Shown piece by piece: positions 38,018 through 45,063 of a stretch of 64,000 nucleotides of DNA (position 1 is the stretch's first letter; every line of letters begins with the position of its first letter). The stretch is taken from contig CALXYB010000007.1 of the NCBI GenBank assembly GCA_944392835.1, positions 22,921 through 86,920 of the forward strand. Direction: 5' to 3'. Position numbers and translations under genes: made by a program. The stretch is from an uncultured Alphaproteobacteria bacterium (GTDB lineage: Bacteria; Pseudomonadota; Alphaproteobacteria; RF32; CAG-239). A model generated the notes under the pieces. It searched no databases and was not told the DNA's origin. It saw only the letters and a list, made by a program, of their open reading frames with translations.

Positions 38018-40378
38018 ATGGTATCAAAAAAAGAAAAATATCCGGTTCTTCCACTTCGTGATATTGTAGTTTATCCGAAGATGATTGTTCCGTTGTTTGT
38101 GGGGCGTGAGAAGTCTATTCGCGCTTTGCAGGAAGTGGTGGATAATGATAAAAATATTGTGTTGGCGACGCAGATTAATGCCGCAGAAGAAGATCCAACA
38201 CCTGACGATATTTATCATGTCGGAACTTTGGGTACGATTTTGCAACTCTTGAAGCTTCCTGACGGAACAGTTAAAGTCTTAATTGAAGGCATTGAGCGGG
38301 TTAAGCTTGAAAAGTTTGAGAAAAACGATGCCTTTATGGAGGTTAGCGCCTCCGTTATTCCGGATAAAGACAGCCATGGTGTGGAACTAGAGGCTTTGGT
38401 GCGCGCTGTCTTGTCGCAGTTTGAAGATTATGTTAAGCTCTCAAAGAAAACTCCGCCGGAGGTTTTGGTTGCCGTTAATCAGATTGAGGATTATGGCAAA
38501 CTTGCTGATACCATTGCATCTCATTTGGCCTTAAAAATTGCCGATAAGCAGGTTTTGCTTGAGGCGGCTTCACTTAAGGAGCGCTTTGAAAAAATCTTGG
38601 GCTTTATGGAAGCGGAAGTTACACTTCTTGAGGTGGAAAACAAAATTAAAACCCGTGTGAAAAAGCAAATGGAAAAAAGCCAGAAAGAGTATTATCTGAA
38701 TGAGCAGATGAAGGCGATTCAGAAAGAGCTCGGCGATGGTGATGAAGATGCCGAAATTTCTGGTTATATGGATAAAATTAACAAGACAAAGCTTTCTAAG
38801 GAAGCTAAAGAAAAAGCTTTGGCCGAAGTTAAAAAGCTTAAAAATATGAGCTCTATGTCATCGGAAGCGACAGTTGTTCGTAATTATCTGGACTGGATGC
38901 TTGATATTCCGTGGAAAAAATATTCCAAAATCAATAAAGACCTGAACAAAGCTTTGGCGATTTTGGAAGAAGACCACTATGGTTTGGACAAGGTTAAGGA
39001 ACGTATTGCCGAATATTTGGCTGTGCAGGCGCGTGCCAATAAGGTCAAAGGTCCGATTTTGTGTTTGGTCGGGCCTCCGGGAGTCGGTAAAACTTCGCTC
39101 GGAAAGTCTATTGCCAGAGCAACGGGACGTAATTTTGTCCGCACATCTCTCGGTGGTATGCGCGATGAAGCCGAAATCAGAGGACATCGCAGAACATATA
39201 TCGGTTCAATGCCCGGTAAGATTATTAAAGGTATGAAAAAAGCCGGCACATCTAACCCTCTGTTCTTGCTTGATGAAATTGATAAGCTTGGTAATGATTG
39301 GCGCGGAGATCCGAGTTCGGCATTGTTGGAGGTCTTAGATCCGGAGCAAAATGCTGCTTTTAATGACCATTATCTGGAAGTGGATTATGACTTGTCTGAT
39401 GTGATGTTTGTTACAACAGCCAACTCTCTGGATATGCCGAGACCTTTGCTTGACCGTATGGAAATTATCCGCTTGTCGGGTTATACCGAAGATGAAAAAG
39501 TGGAGATTGCCAAACGCCACCTGATTCCCAAAATATTCAAGGAAAATGCGGTGGAACCTCATGAGCTGGAGATTACGGATGCAGCTATCAGAGATGTTAT
39601 TCGTTATTATACCCGCGAGGCCGGTGTGCGTAATTTGGAGCGCGAATTGGCAACTATTGCACGTAAGTCGGTTAAGGAAATTTTGCTTTCTAAGGGCAAA
39701 GAAAAACATGTGAAGGTTGATGCCAAGAATCTGCATAAATATCTCGGTGTTATTAAATATCGTTTCGGCGAAGCGGAAGAAAAAGACCACATCGGTGTTA
39801 CGACCGGTTTGGCTTGGACAGAAGTCGGCGGAGATATTTTGTTTATTGAAGCCGTGGATATGCCCGGCAAAGGCAGAGTTACACAAACCGGTAAGCTTGG
39901 CGATGTGATGAAAGAATCCATTGAGACGGCATTCTCCGTGGTTCGGGCTCATTCCAAAGAATTGGGAATTGATCCTGAGGTCTTTGAAAAGACGGATATT
40001 CACGTTCATGTGCCGGAAGGGGCAACGCCTAAAGACGGACCGTCGGCGGGTATTGCTATGTACACAACTCTGGTGTCCGTTTTGACCAAGATTCCGGTTC
40101 GCAAAGATGTGGCTATGACTGGCGAAATTACTTTGCAGGGCAGGGTGCTTCCTATCGGCGGGTTGAAAGAAAAATTGCTTTCGGCTTTGCGCGGCGGAAT
40201 TAAAACCGTGATTATTCCGAAAGAAAATGAAAAAGACTTGGAAGAGATTCCGCAAAACGTTAAAACAGGAATGAAGATTATTCCGGTTTCTGACGTGAAA
40301 GAGGTAATTAAAATTGCGCTTAGCAAAAGTTTAAAGCCTTTGAAGGAAACTTCTAAGAAAAAAACAAAAAGTAAGTAA
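38018..40378 (+). CDS. lon: ATP-dependent protease Lon
   Basis: AAA+ serine protease degrading damaged and regulatory proteins. ATG 38018 gives 786 aa (MVSKKEKYPVLPLRD); a longer in-frame reading upstream crosses AT-rich non-coding DNA. N-terminal substrate domain, Walker A GPPGVGKTSLGKS near residue 350, Walker B FLLDEIDKLG, and the protease domain with the catalytic Ser in PKDGPSAGIAM near residue 675 and the Lys about 43 residues later. The C-terminal tail is lysine-rich. Followed by hup as is usual. Confidence 0.97.
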   Translation: MVSKKEKYPVLPLRDIVVYPKMIVPLFVGREKSIRALQEVVDNDKNIVLATQINAAEEDPTPDDIYHVGTLGTILQLLKLPDGTVKVLIEGIERVKLEKFEKNDAFMEVSASVIPDKDSHGVELEALVRAVLSQFEDYVKLSKKTPPEVLVAVNQIEDYGKLADTIASHLALKIADKQVLLEAASLKERFEKILGFMEAEVTLLEVENKIKTRVKKQMEKSQKEYYLNEQMKAIQKELGDGDEDAEISGYMDKINKTKLSKEAKEKALAEVKKLKNMSSMSSEATVVRNYLDWMLDIPWKKYSKINKDLNKALAILEEDHYGLDKVKERIAEYLAVQARANKVKGPILCLVGPPGVGKTSLGKSIARATGRNFVRTSLGGMRDEAEIRGHRRTYIGSMPGKIIKGMKKAGTSNPLFLLDEIDKLGNDWRGDPSSALLEVLDPEQNAAFNDHYLEVDYDLSDVMFVTTANSLDMPRPLLDRMEIIRLSGYTEDEKVEIAKRHLIPKIFKENAVEPHELEITDAAIRDVIRYYTREAGVRNLERELATIARKSVKEILLSKGKEKHVKVDAKNLHKYLGVIKYRFGEAEEKDHIGVTTGLAWTEVGGDILFIEAVDMPGKGRVTQTGKLGDVMKESIETAFSVVRAHSKELGIDPEVFEKTDIHVHVPEGATPKDGPSAGIAMYTTLVSVLTKIPVRKDVAMTGEITLQGRVLPIGGLKEKLLSALRGGIKTVIIPKENEKDLEEIPQNVKTGMKIIPVSDVKEVIKIALSKSLKPLKETSKKKTKSK

Positions 40379-40394
40379 TTACTATATTATATAG

Positions 40395-40426
40395 AAAAGT
40401 GCCGTTTTTTGACGGCACTTTTTTTG
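40395..40426 (+). terminator. terminator after lon
   Basis: AAAAGTGCCGT (40395-40405) and ACGGCACTTTT (40412-40422) pair around a T-rich loop, then more Ts. The remaining gap to hup (40427-40668) holds only regulatory sequence. Confidence 0.87.
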
Positions 40427-40611
40427 TGTGAATCGGGGTTAAGAATCGCTTCAAAACTTGTGGAAAATCAGGCTGGATAAAGATTTGGCTGTGAATAACT
40501 TGCAAAAACAAGCAAAATCTGAGCTAAAAAGTAAAAAAATTGAGGAAATTCGGGATAAAAGCGTTGATTTTGTTTGACTCATTGATTTTTAGGCGCTTAA
40601 ATTTTCTTGTG

Positions 40612-40631
40612 ATGACAAAGTTTGTTGTCAT
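40612..40631 (+). promoter_or_regulatory. inverted repeat at the hup promoter
   Basis: ATGACAA (40612-40618) and TTGTCAT (40625-40631) form a perfect 7-bp inverted repeat. TTGTCA (40625-40630) could be the -35 element, with an AT-rich -10 about 16-17 bases on. It may be an operator, for instance for HU autoregulation; inferred only. Confidence 0.38.
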
Positions 40632-40668
40632 TTGGTTTATAACTTAATAATTAGAGGGAGTCCTCACC

Positions 40669-40941
40669 GTGAATAAAAATGAACTTATTTCTAGCATTGC
40701 TAATGAAACCGGCCTTACCAAAACTGATTCTGCTAAGGCTGTAGACGCATTCGTTGCTTCTGTAACCAAAGCTTTGAAGTCTGGCGATGAAGTTCGCTTG
40801 GTTGGTTTCGGTACTTTTGCCGTTTCTAAGCGTTCTGCTACAACCGGCCGCAATCCGCGCACCGGCGCTACAATTAAAATTCCTGCTCGCAAGCAGGCTA
40901 AGTTCAAGGCTGGTAAAGCTCTTCAGGATTCTGTAAACTAA
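40669..40941 (+). CDS. hup: DNA-binding protein HU
   Basis: Nucleoid protein that bends DNA without sequence specificity. 90 aa starting with GTG (GAGGGAG upstream): MNKNELISSIANETGLTKTD, then the signature GFGTFAVSKRSATTGRNPRTG with the DNA-intercalating proline in the beta arm. Position after lon matches hupB of other Proteobacteria. Probably strongly expressed: own promoter region and two terminators after it. Confidence 0.97.
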   Translation: MNKNELISSIANETGLTKTDSAKAVDAFVASVTKALKSGDEVRLVGFGTFAVSKRSATTGRNPRTGATIKIPARKQAKFKAGKALQDSVN

Positions 40942-40949
40942 TTATCAGT

Positions 40950-41023
40950 AAGGGAAGACGAATGTCTTCCCTTGGTTTATGTGAAGATTAAAGGCGAAAC
41001 AAATTGGTTTCGCCTTTTTTTGT
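40950..41023 (+). terminator. two tandem terminators after hup
   Basis: First stem GGGAAGAC/GTCTTCCC (about 40952-40971), then AAGGCGAAAC/GTTTCGCCTT followed by seven Ts (40990-41022). Tandem terminators fit a highly transcribed gene. Confidence 0.82.
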
Positions 41024-41124
41024 TGCATAACTTTTTTGATGGTTTGACGGAATAGAATCCAAAGTTTAAGCTATTTGGTATGAGATTAGTTATATGAATT
41101 TATTTAATTTATAATTTTGTGCTT

Positions 41125-41562
41125 ATGAAAGATTTGGGTTTATTTTTAAGTTTTTCTTCTGCTAATAATGTCGGTGATTTTATTGAGGCATCTAAACAGC
41201 TTCGGAAATATAATTTGCTGGTGGTAAGACCCGAAAAAAGCGGTTTGACGCATTTTTATGTTCGTATCGGCAAAATGTTTTATCGGATATTGTCGGAGCT
41301 ATGCAGAAGTTGGAGTGTTTTGTGCCAAGGGCGCATTTTGCAACTGGAGTTTAATCGGCATAAGGCTTTGTTTTATGTTGATGATGACGGAAAGGCCGTG
41401 TCGTTGGGCTCTTCTTTTGTAGAAGTTGGAGATTCGCGGCAGGTTTCGGATAGAACAGAGGTTGTTTTGACTGAAGAATGTCCGGCTGATGAGGCTGATG
41501 TTTGTTTGAAAAATAGGCTTTTGGTTTATTGCCGGTTGCATGATGAATTTAGCTTGGTCTAA
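41125..41562 (+). CDS. hypothetical protein
   Basis: 145 aa from ATG 41125 (a GTG six bases earlier is possible). Unrecognised soluble protein, no signal peptide. An N-terminal alpha/beta part (KDLGLFLSFSSANNVGDFI) is followed by a beta-rich middle and an acidic stretch DRTEVVLTEECPADEADV. No clear ribosome binding site. Closed by its own terminator, so it is transcribed as a single gene. Confidence 0.6.
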   Translation: MKDLGLFLSFSSANNVGDFIEASKQLRKYNLLVVRPEKSGLTHFYVRIGKMFYRILSELCRSWSVLCQGRILQLEFNRHKALFYVDDDGKAVSLGSSFVEVGDSRQVSDRTEVVLTEECPADEADVCLKNRLLVYCRLHDEFSLV

Positions 41563-41590
41563 AAGGGGAGCGAGGGCTTCCCTTTTTTTG
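41561..41590 (+). terminator. terminator after the 145-aa gene
   Basis: AAAGGGGAGC pairs with GGCTTCCCTTT around a GAG loop, followed by Ts. Confidence 0.75.
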
Positions 41591-41644
41591 TGTGAATTTT
41601 GGCTTTTTTATGGTATGATGAAACAGATTTGTTGAGGGTATACC

Positions 41645-42766
41645 ATGAATGATTTTCTTGCAGAGCTTAAAACAAGGCTCGGAAATGTTGAAAAAAATGA
41701 TGTCGGCAAAGTGTATCGGCGAGAGGTTGATATTGATATGCTTAATGCTTATCGGATGATTAATCCCGAAAGCTTTTTGGGAATCGCTTTTAATGCTGAG
41801 ATGCAAAAGCTGATGCAAAAAATGTGGCAAAATAAGCCCGAGCAGAAAATGTTTTTAGATGAGATGAGAATTAAGTTCTGCATACAAGATAATCAGGATA
41901 ATAGTATTGCACGGGTTATGCGTGCTGATTATGCCAGTAATGTCTTAAATTTAGAAGGCAACAGCTTTGTGGTGGCTTTTACCAAAGATAAATTATTGAA
42001 GCTAAAGAACAAAGATGAAGCGGCATTTGTGATGGGGCACGAGTTATCTCATCTGCTTTATAAAAGAGATTTGTTAGATGGTTATCAAGAGTATGCGGAG
42101 GAAACCGCTTGTGATTTGAACAGTTTGCAGCTTATGGCTGATGCAGGGATGAATTTGGAATCGGCTTTGAGTGTTGATGATTTGTACGAGCAGAAGTCGG
42201 AAGAAATGAAGGCTCGTCGTGAAGAGAGAGCTTATTTTATCCGCCAGCTTGACCAAGATAATGTTCCGACAATGCGCGATTTTTCTATATATAAAGCGGC
42301 AGAATTTGTGCCTTTGGAATATGCTTTTACAATGCCGGAAGCCAAGGATACGGAAGAGCAAAAAGTTGATAAGATATTTAATGGTTTGACGGAAGTTTTT
42401 GAGGTCGGAGGCAGAGCTCAGTATAGCGCTAAGTTAAAACAATATTTGGGACAAGAAGGAAGCAAAGCTGCCTCAAGACAAGTGCTTTTGGCGGCGGCAA
42501 AAATTTTTTCTGAGTTTGAGGCTGTGGATGAGGTTAGAAAGAATCTGGGGGGCAATAAATATTTTAAGCATCCGATTTGTGTATTAGGTGATGCGGTTTT
42601 GTACGTGAATAATATGGAAGGGCAAAAATTATTTCCGCCGACAGCCGTGAAAATAATTAAAGAAGGGTTGGAGCAGAATCCTTATTATTCCAAAGGAATG
42701 AAGTTTTTGTGGAACAAGGCTTTGGGGACTGAAGAAAATATCAAAGACGGGAGAGACGGGCGCTAA
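41645..42766 (+). CDS. M48-like zinc metallopeptidase, cytosolic type
   Basis: 373 aa. The zinc motif HELSH lies at residues 132-136 and the third ligand is probably Glu152 or Glu153 in AEETACD, as in M48 peptidases (BepA/LoiP-like). Unlike most M48 members no signal peptide or membrane helix is visible, so it may act in the cytoplasm. The C-terminal 200 residues are helical without a domain I recognise. TTGAGGGT precedes the ATG. Single gene between two non-related units. Confidence 0.72.
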   Translation: MNDFLAELKTRLGNVEKNDVGKVYRREVDIDMLNAYRMINPESFLGIAFNAEMQKLMQKMWQNKPEQKMFLDEMRIKFCIQDNQDNSIARVMRADYASNVLNLEGNSFVVAFTKDKLLKLKNKDEAAFVMGHELSHLLYKRDLLDGYQEYAEETACDLNSLQLMADAGMNLESALSVDDLYEQKSEEMKARREERAYFIRQLDQDNVPTMRDFSIYKAAEFVPLEYAFTMPEAKDTEEQKVDKIFNGLTEVFEVGGRAQYSAKLKQYLGQEGSKAASRQVLLAAAKIFSEFEAVDEVRKNLGGNKYFKHPICVLGDAVLYVNNMEGQKLFPPTAVKIIKEGLEQNPYYSKGMKFLWNKALGTEENIKDGRDGR

Positions 42767-42877
42767 GAAAAATTAGAATTGTTTTTTATCAAGCAGTTAT
42801 AAAAAATGTGATTTTTTGTAATTTTTTGCTTGATTATTTTTTTTTATAAGTATATAAGTATTTCCCGTAAGCAAGAT

Positions 42878-42953
42878 GGGAGTTTAGCTCAGCTGGAAGA
42901 GCATCTCGTTTACACCGAGAGGGTCGGGAGTTCGAACCTCTCAACTCCCACCA
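42878..42953 (+). tRNA. tRNA-Val (anticodon TAC)
   Basis: 76 nt with encoded CCA. Acceptor GGGAGTT/AACTCCC, D-arm TAGCTCAGCTGGAAGAGC, anticodon stem TCTCG/CGAGA with loop TTTACAC (TAC), T-arm GTTCGAAC. The CCA end is part of the following terminator's outer stem. Confidence 0.96.
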
Positions 42954-42992
42954 ATTAAAAAGCCCCGCCTTTATGGCGGGTTTTTTAATTGG
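42951..42992 (+). terminator. tRNA-Val terminator with stem reaching into the CCA end
   Basis: CCCGCC/GGCGGG core with a TTTAT loop and T-run. The flanks also pair: CCAATTAAAAA, beginning with the tRNA CCA (42951), matches TTTTTTAATTGG at 42981-42992. Confidence 0.85.
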
Positions 42993-43162
42993 ATGAAGTT
43001 GGAAGTGAGAACTCCTGAGGAAGGGAGTTCGGGCTGAGTTTTCAGGCGAACGGGAGTGCGCCGGTGAGCGGTAGCGAAGAAAACGAAGCAGGCGTATATG
43101 AGCGAAGCGAATTAGCCAGCCTCTCAACACATATTTAGCCCCGCCTTTATGGCGGGTTTTTT
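42961..43162 (+). repeat. 26-bp direct repeat of the terminator flanking a GC-rich 150-bp segment
   Basis: The 26 bases at 42961-42986 (core CCCCGCCTTTATGGCGGG) recur exactly at 43137-43162. The 150 bases between are GC-rich, with an inverted repeat GAACTCC/GGGAGTTC (43010-43031 region), and show no gene. A further hairpin CAAGTTG/CAACTTG follows at 43176-43207. The pattern could come from duplication or from loss of a second tRNA unit. Bases 43208-43282 hold nothing I can identify. Confidence 0.7.
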
Positions 43163-43282
43163 GGTATGGAGTTGCCAAGTTGTGCGTCGCAAAGCTCGCG
43201 CAACTTGTAAGAGGGTCTGAGTTCGTTTTATTTTTTATAAAGTTTTTCTTGATTAGTTTGTGAAGTTTGTTAATCTTTGTTT

Positions 43283-43492
43283 GGGTCATAATTTGTAGAA
43301 AAGTTATGACTTAGGGCTTAGAAAACCCTTTAATCAATCAGTCGTGTGCACACGACTTAAAATTTGTGCCGATTTCTACCTTTAAAGGGTGGATGTCGGT
43401 GAATAAGGCTATGTGCTGAATAAGCCGAGCCGTTTGATTGATTACGGTTTTCTAACATCCGCCCGCCTTTTTATAAAGCGGGTTTTGTTTTT
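43283..43492 (+). ncRNA. structured RNA, copy 2, with terminator, upstream of two lipoprotein genes
   Basis: 5' hairpin GTCATAA/TTATGAC (43285-43310), conserved GGGC (43314-43317), long closing helix (43318-43339 with 43435-43455), inner hairpin AGTCGTGT/ACACGACT (43340-43357), a core at 43368-43433 nearly identical to copy 1, then ACATCCGCCC (43455-43464) and terminator CCCGC/GCGGG with T-rich tail (43462-43492). GGGTGGATGT in the core (43387-43396) can pair over 10 bp with ACATCCGCCC, which overlaps the terminator's left arm. The lipoprotein ribosome binding site (AAGGATGT, shared with copy 1) follows 16 bases later. No known class recognised. Confidence 0.78.
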
Positions 43493-43520
43493 AATATATG
43501 TTAGTATAAGGATGTTTAGA

Positions 43521-43868
43521 ATGAAACGTATTTTAATAATTTTTATTGCTGTTTTGTATGTGGGGGCTTGTTCTACACATTTGACAGATTTATCAATGAT
43601 TTCTAATAAAAATGTTGCACTTGATAAGGTGGATATAGATAAACTTCCTCAGAAAAAAAATGTAGAAGGAGAAGATACTAAATTTGTTTTTCTTTTTATT
43701 CCTTTTGGTCAGCCTACATTGAAAGGCGCATTAAATGATGCTTTGGAAAAAGGGAATGGTGATTTGATGGTTGATGCTTCTGTTTCTACAACTGGATGGT
43801 GGTTTTTAATTGGCCAAAGCGGATTGAAAATTAAAGGTGATGTTGTGAATACCAGAGGAGGCTATTAA
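43521..43868 (+). CDS. small lipoprotein A of a tandem pair
   Basis: 115 aa from ATG 43521, chosen for AAGGA at 43508-43512; an in-frame ATG further upstream lies inside the structured RNA. Lipoprotein signal with VGACST (Cys at residue 17). The mature part carries GQPTLKGALNDALEKGNGD and a Trp-rich TTGWWFLIGQSGLKIKGDVV end. Same family as the next gene. Function unknown; the family pattern (short lipoprotein, conserved GALNDA) suggests a periplasmic or outer-membrane envelope component. Confidence 0.78.
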   Translation: MKRILIIFIAVLYVGACSTHLTDLSMISNKNVALDKVDIDKLPQKKNVEGEDTKFVFLFIPFGQPTLKGALNDALEKGNGDLMVDASVSTTGWWFLIGQSGLKIKGDVVNTRGGY

Positions 43869-43869
43869 T

Positions 43870-44214
43870 ATGAAAAATTTGTTAGTTTTATTTGTATTTT
43901 TATTGTCTGCTTGCTCTGTAAATCATGGAAATTTTACGGTTTTAAGTAATAAGATTGTATCAACTAAGGATTTTGATGTCGGAACAAGTAAGCGTGTTCG
44001 TAATGTGGAAGGTAAAGATATGGCTCATTTAATTATTGCTTTTCCGACAGGAACACCTAAGTTGGAAGGGGCGTTAAATGATGCGTTTCAGAAAACGGAT
44101 ACAGATGTGATGACTGATGTTACGGTCAAAAGTTGGTTCTGGTGGATTCCATATGTCTATGGAAATGCAGGATGGGAAGTTGTCGGAGATGCTGTAAAAA
44201 CAAGAAAAAACTAA
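43870..44214 (+). CDS. small lipoprotein B of a tandem pair
   Basis: 114 aa; lipobox LLSACS (Cys at residue 15). Paralogue of the previous gene: GTPKLEGALNDAFQKTDTD and WFWWIPYVYGNAGWEVVGDAVKTR align with its neighbour. Only one base separates the two genes, so they are one transcript under the structured RNA. GAGG precedes its ATG within the upstream gene end. Confidence 0.78.
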   Translation: MKNLLVLFVFLLSACSVNHGNFTVLSNKIVSTKDFDVGTSKRVRNVEGKDMAHLIIAFPTGTPKLEGALNDAFQKTDTDVMTDVTVKSWFWWIPYVYGNAGWEVVGDAVKTRKN

Positions 44215-44245
44215 AAAAGAGGCGGTTAATCCGCCTCTTTTTGTG
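44209..44245. terminator. bidirectional terminator after the lipoprotein pair
   Basis: GAGGCGG/CCGCCTC stem with a TTAAT loop, A-run before and T-run after. Confidence 0.87.
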
Positions 44246-44259
44246 AGCGTTTTATTTGC

Positions 44260-44595
44260 TTAAATTTTTCTCAAGGGAGTTTTGGTTTTGGTCTTCAAGG
44301 CAGCATTGGTAGCAGATGCCAAGTTGATTGCCAAAAGTTTGCTGGCTGCACTTACAGGGCTGATTTTTTTGCCTTTGGCAGCGGCTAAACGATTCAAAGC
44401 ATTGATGTCGGTTTTGCTGATTTTGGTCAAAACTGAAGAGCAAGCGGCAGACTTACGCGGAGCGGCCTTGTTTGCGGCTGAAAGTTGCTTAATGGCTGCC
44501 GCCCAATCTTGTGCTTGTGTGTTGGCCGGGCAACCATTGTTTTGCCAGATGTAGTAAGCGGCTTCGGCAATTGCTTTATCGTTTAATTTGGTCAT
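44260..44595 (-). CDS. DUF2934-domain protein
   Basis: 111 aa. The N-terminal 45 residues (IAEAAYYIWQNNGCPANTQA then QDWAAAIKQL) fit the short DUF2934 helix-turn motif seen in many proteobacterial small proteins of unknown role. The rest is Ala/Lys-rich, basic and low complexity, which could bind nucleic acid. A GGAG site precedes the ATG. Confidence 0.7.
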   Translation of the reverse strand: MTKLNDKAIAEAAYYIWQNNGCPANTQAQDWAAAIKQLSAANKAAPRKSAACSSVLTKISKTDINALNRLAAAKGKKISPVSAASKLLAINLASATNAALKTKTKTPLRKI

Positions 44596-44722
44596 TGTTT
44601 ATCTCCAGAGGGTTGTTAAAATTTGTTTACTTGTTTTTCTTATTAGGTTACCCTAATCAAAAATTGTTAAAAAAGTTTTATCAAATTGTATTTGTTATAA
44701 AAATTTTTTTAGGAGAAAGAAT

Positions 44723-44968
44723 ATGGAAAACAGAGTGGCGATTATCGGTATTATTGTTGAAAATTTGGCTTCGGCTGAGGCTTTGAATGCTATCTTGCAT
44801 GAGTATTCAGCTTATATTATTGGGCGGATGGGAATCCCGTATCGTGAGAAAAAAATCAGCATTATTTCGGTTGCGGTTGATGCGCCGGAAGATGTTATTA
44901 GTGCAATGGCCGGAAAAATCGGACGTTTAGAAGGAGTTAGTGCTAAAACTGCTTATTCTAATTGTTAA
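44723..44968 (+). CDS. TM1266-type iron-only hydrogenase system regulator
   Basis: 81 aa, ACT-like alpha/beta fold: VAIIGIIVENLASAEALNAI, HEYSAYIIGRMGIPYREKKI and SIISVAVDAPEDVISAMAGK are the characteristic segments of the small protein found with [FeFe]-hydrogenase maturation genes. GGAG precedes the ATG. Followed by hydG 95 bases later. It is presumed to bind a small ligand and act in regulation, but its biochemical role is not established. Confidence 0.85.
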   Translation: MENRVAIIGIIVENLASAEALNAILHEYSAYIIGRMGIPYREKKISIISVAVDAPEDVISAMAGKIGRLEGVSAKTAYSNC

Positions 44969-45063
44969 ATTTGCTTGCCAAGAGATGTGTGAAATATTAT
45001 AAAATAAAGCAGTGTTAACCTGACGGGGAAGCTTATTCTGACCCGAAAGAAAGTGAGTGATAT

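Noticed and set aside
39335..40255. 306-codon minus-strand open frame opposite lon
   Set aside because: Shadow of lon; no support.
42834..43289. Open frame across tRNA-Val on the minus strand
   Set aside because: Typical false protein made by reading through a tRNA and its spacers.
43413..43520. Longer start for lipoprotein A inside the structured RNA
   Set aside because: Would remove the lipoprotein signal from the N-terminus and read through a terminator.
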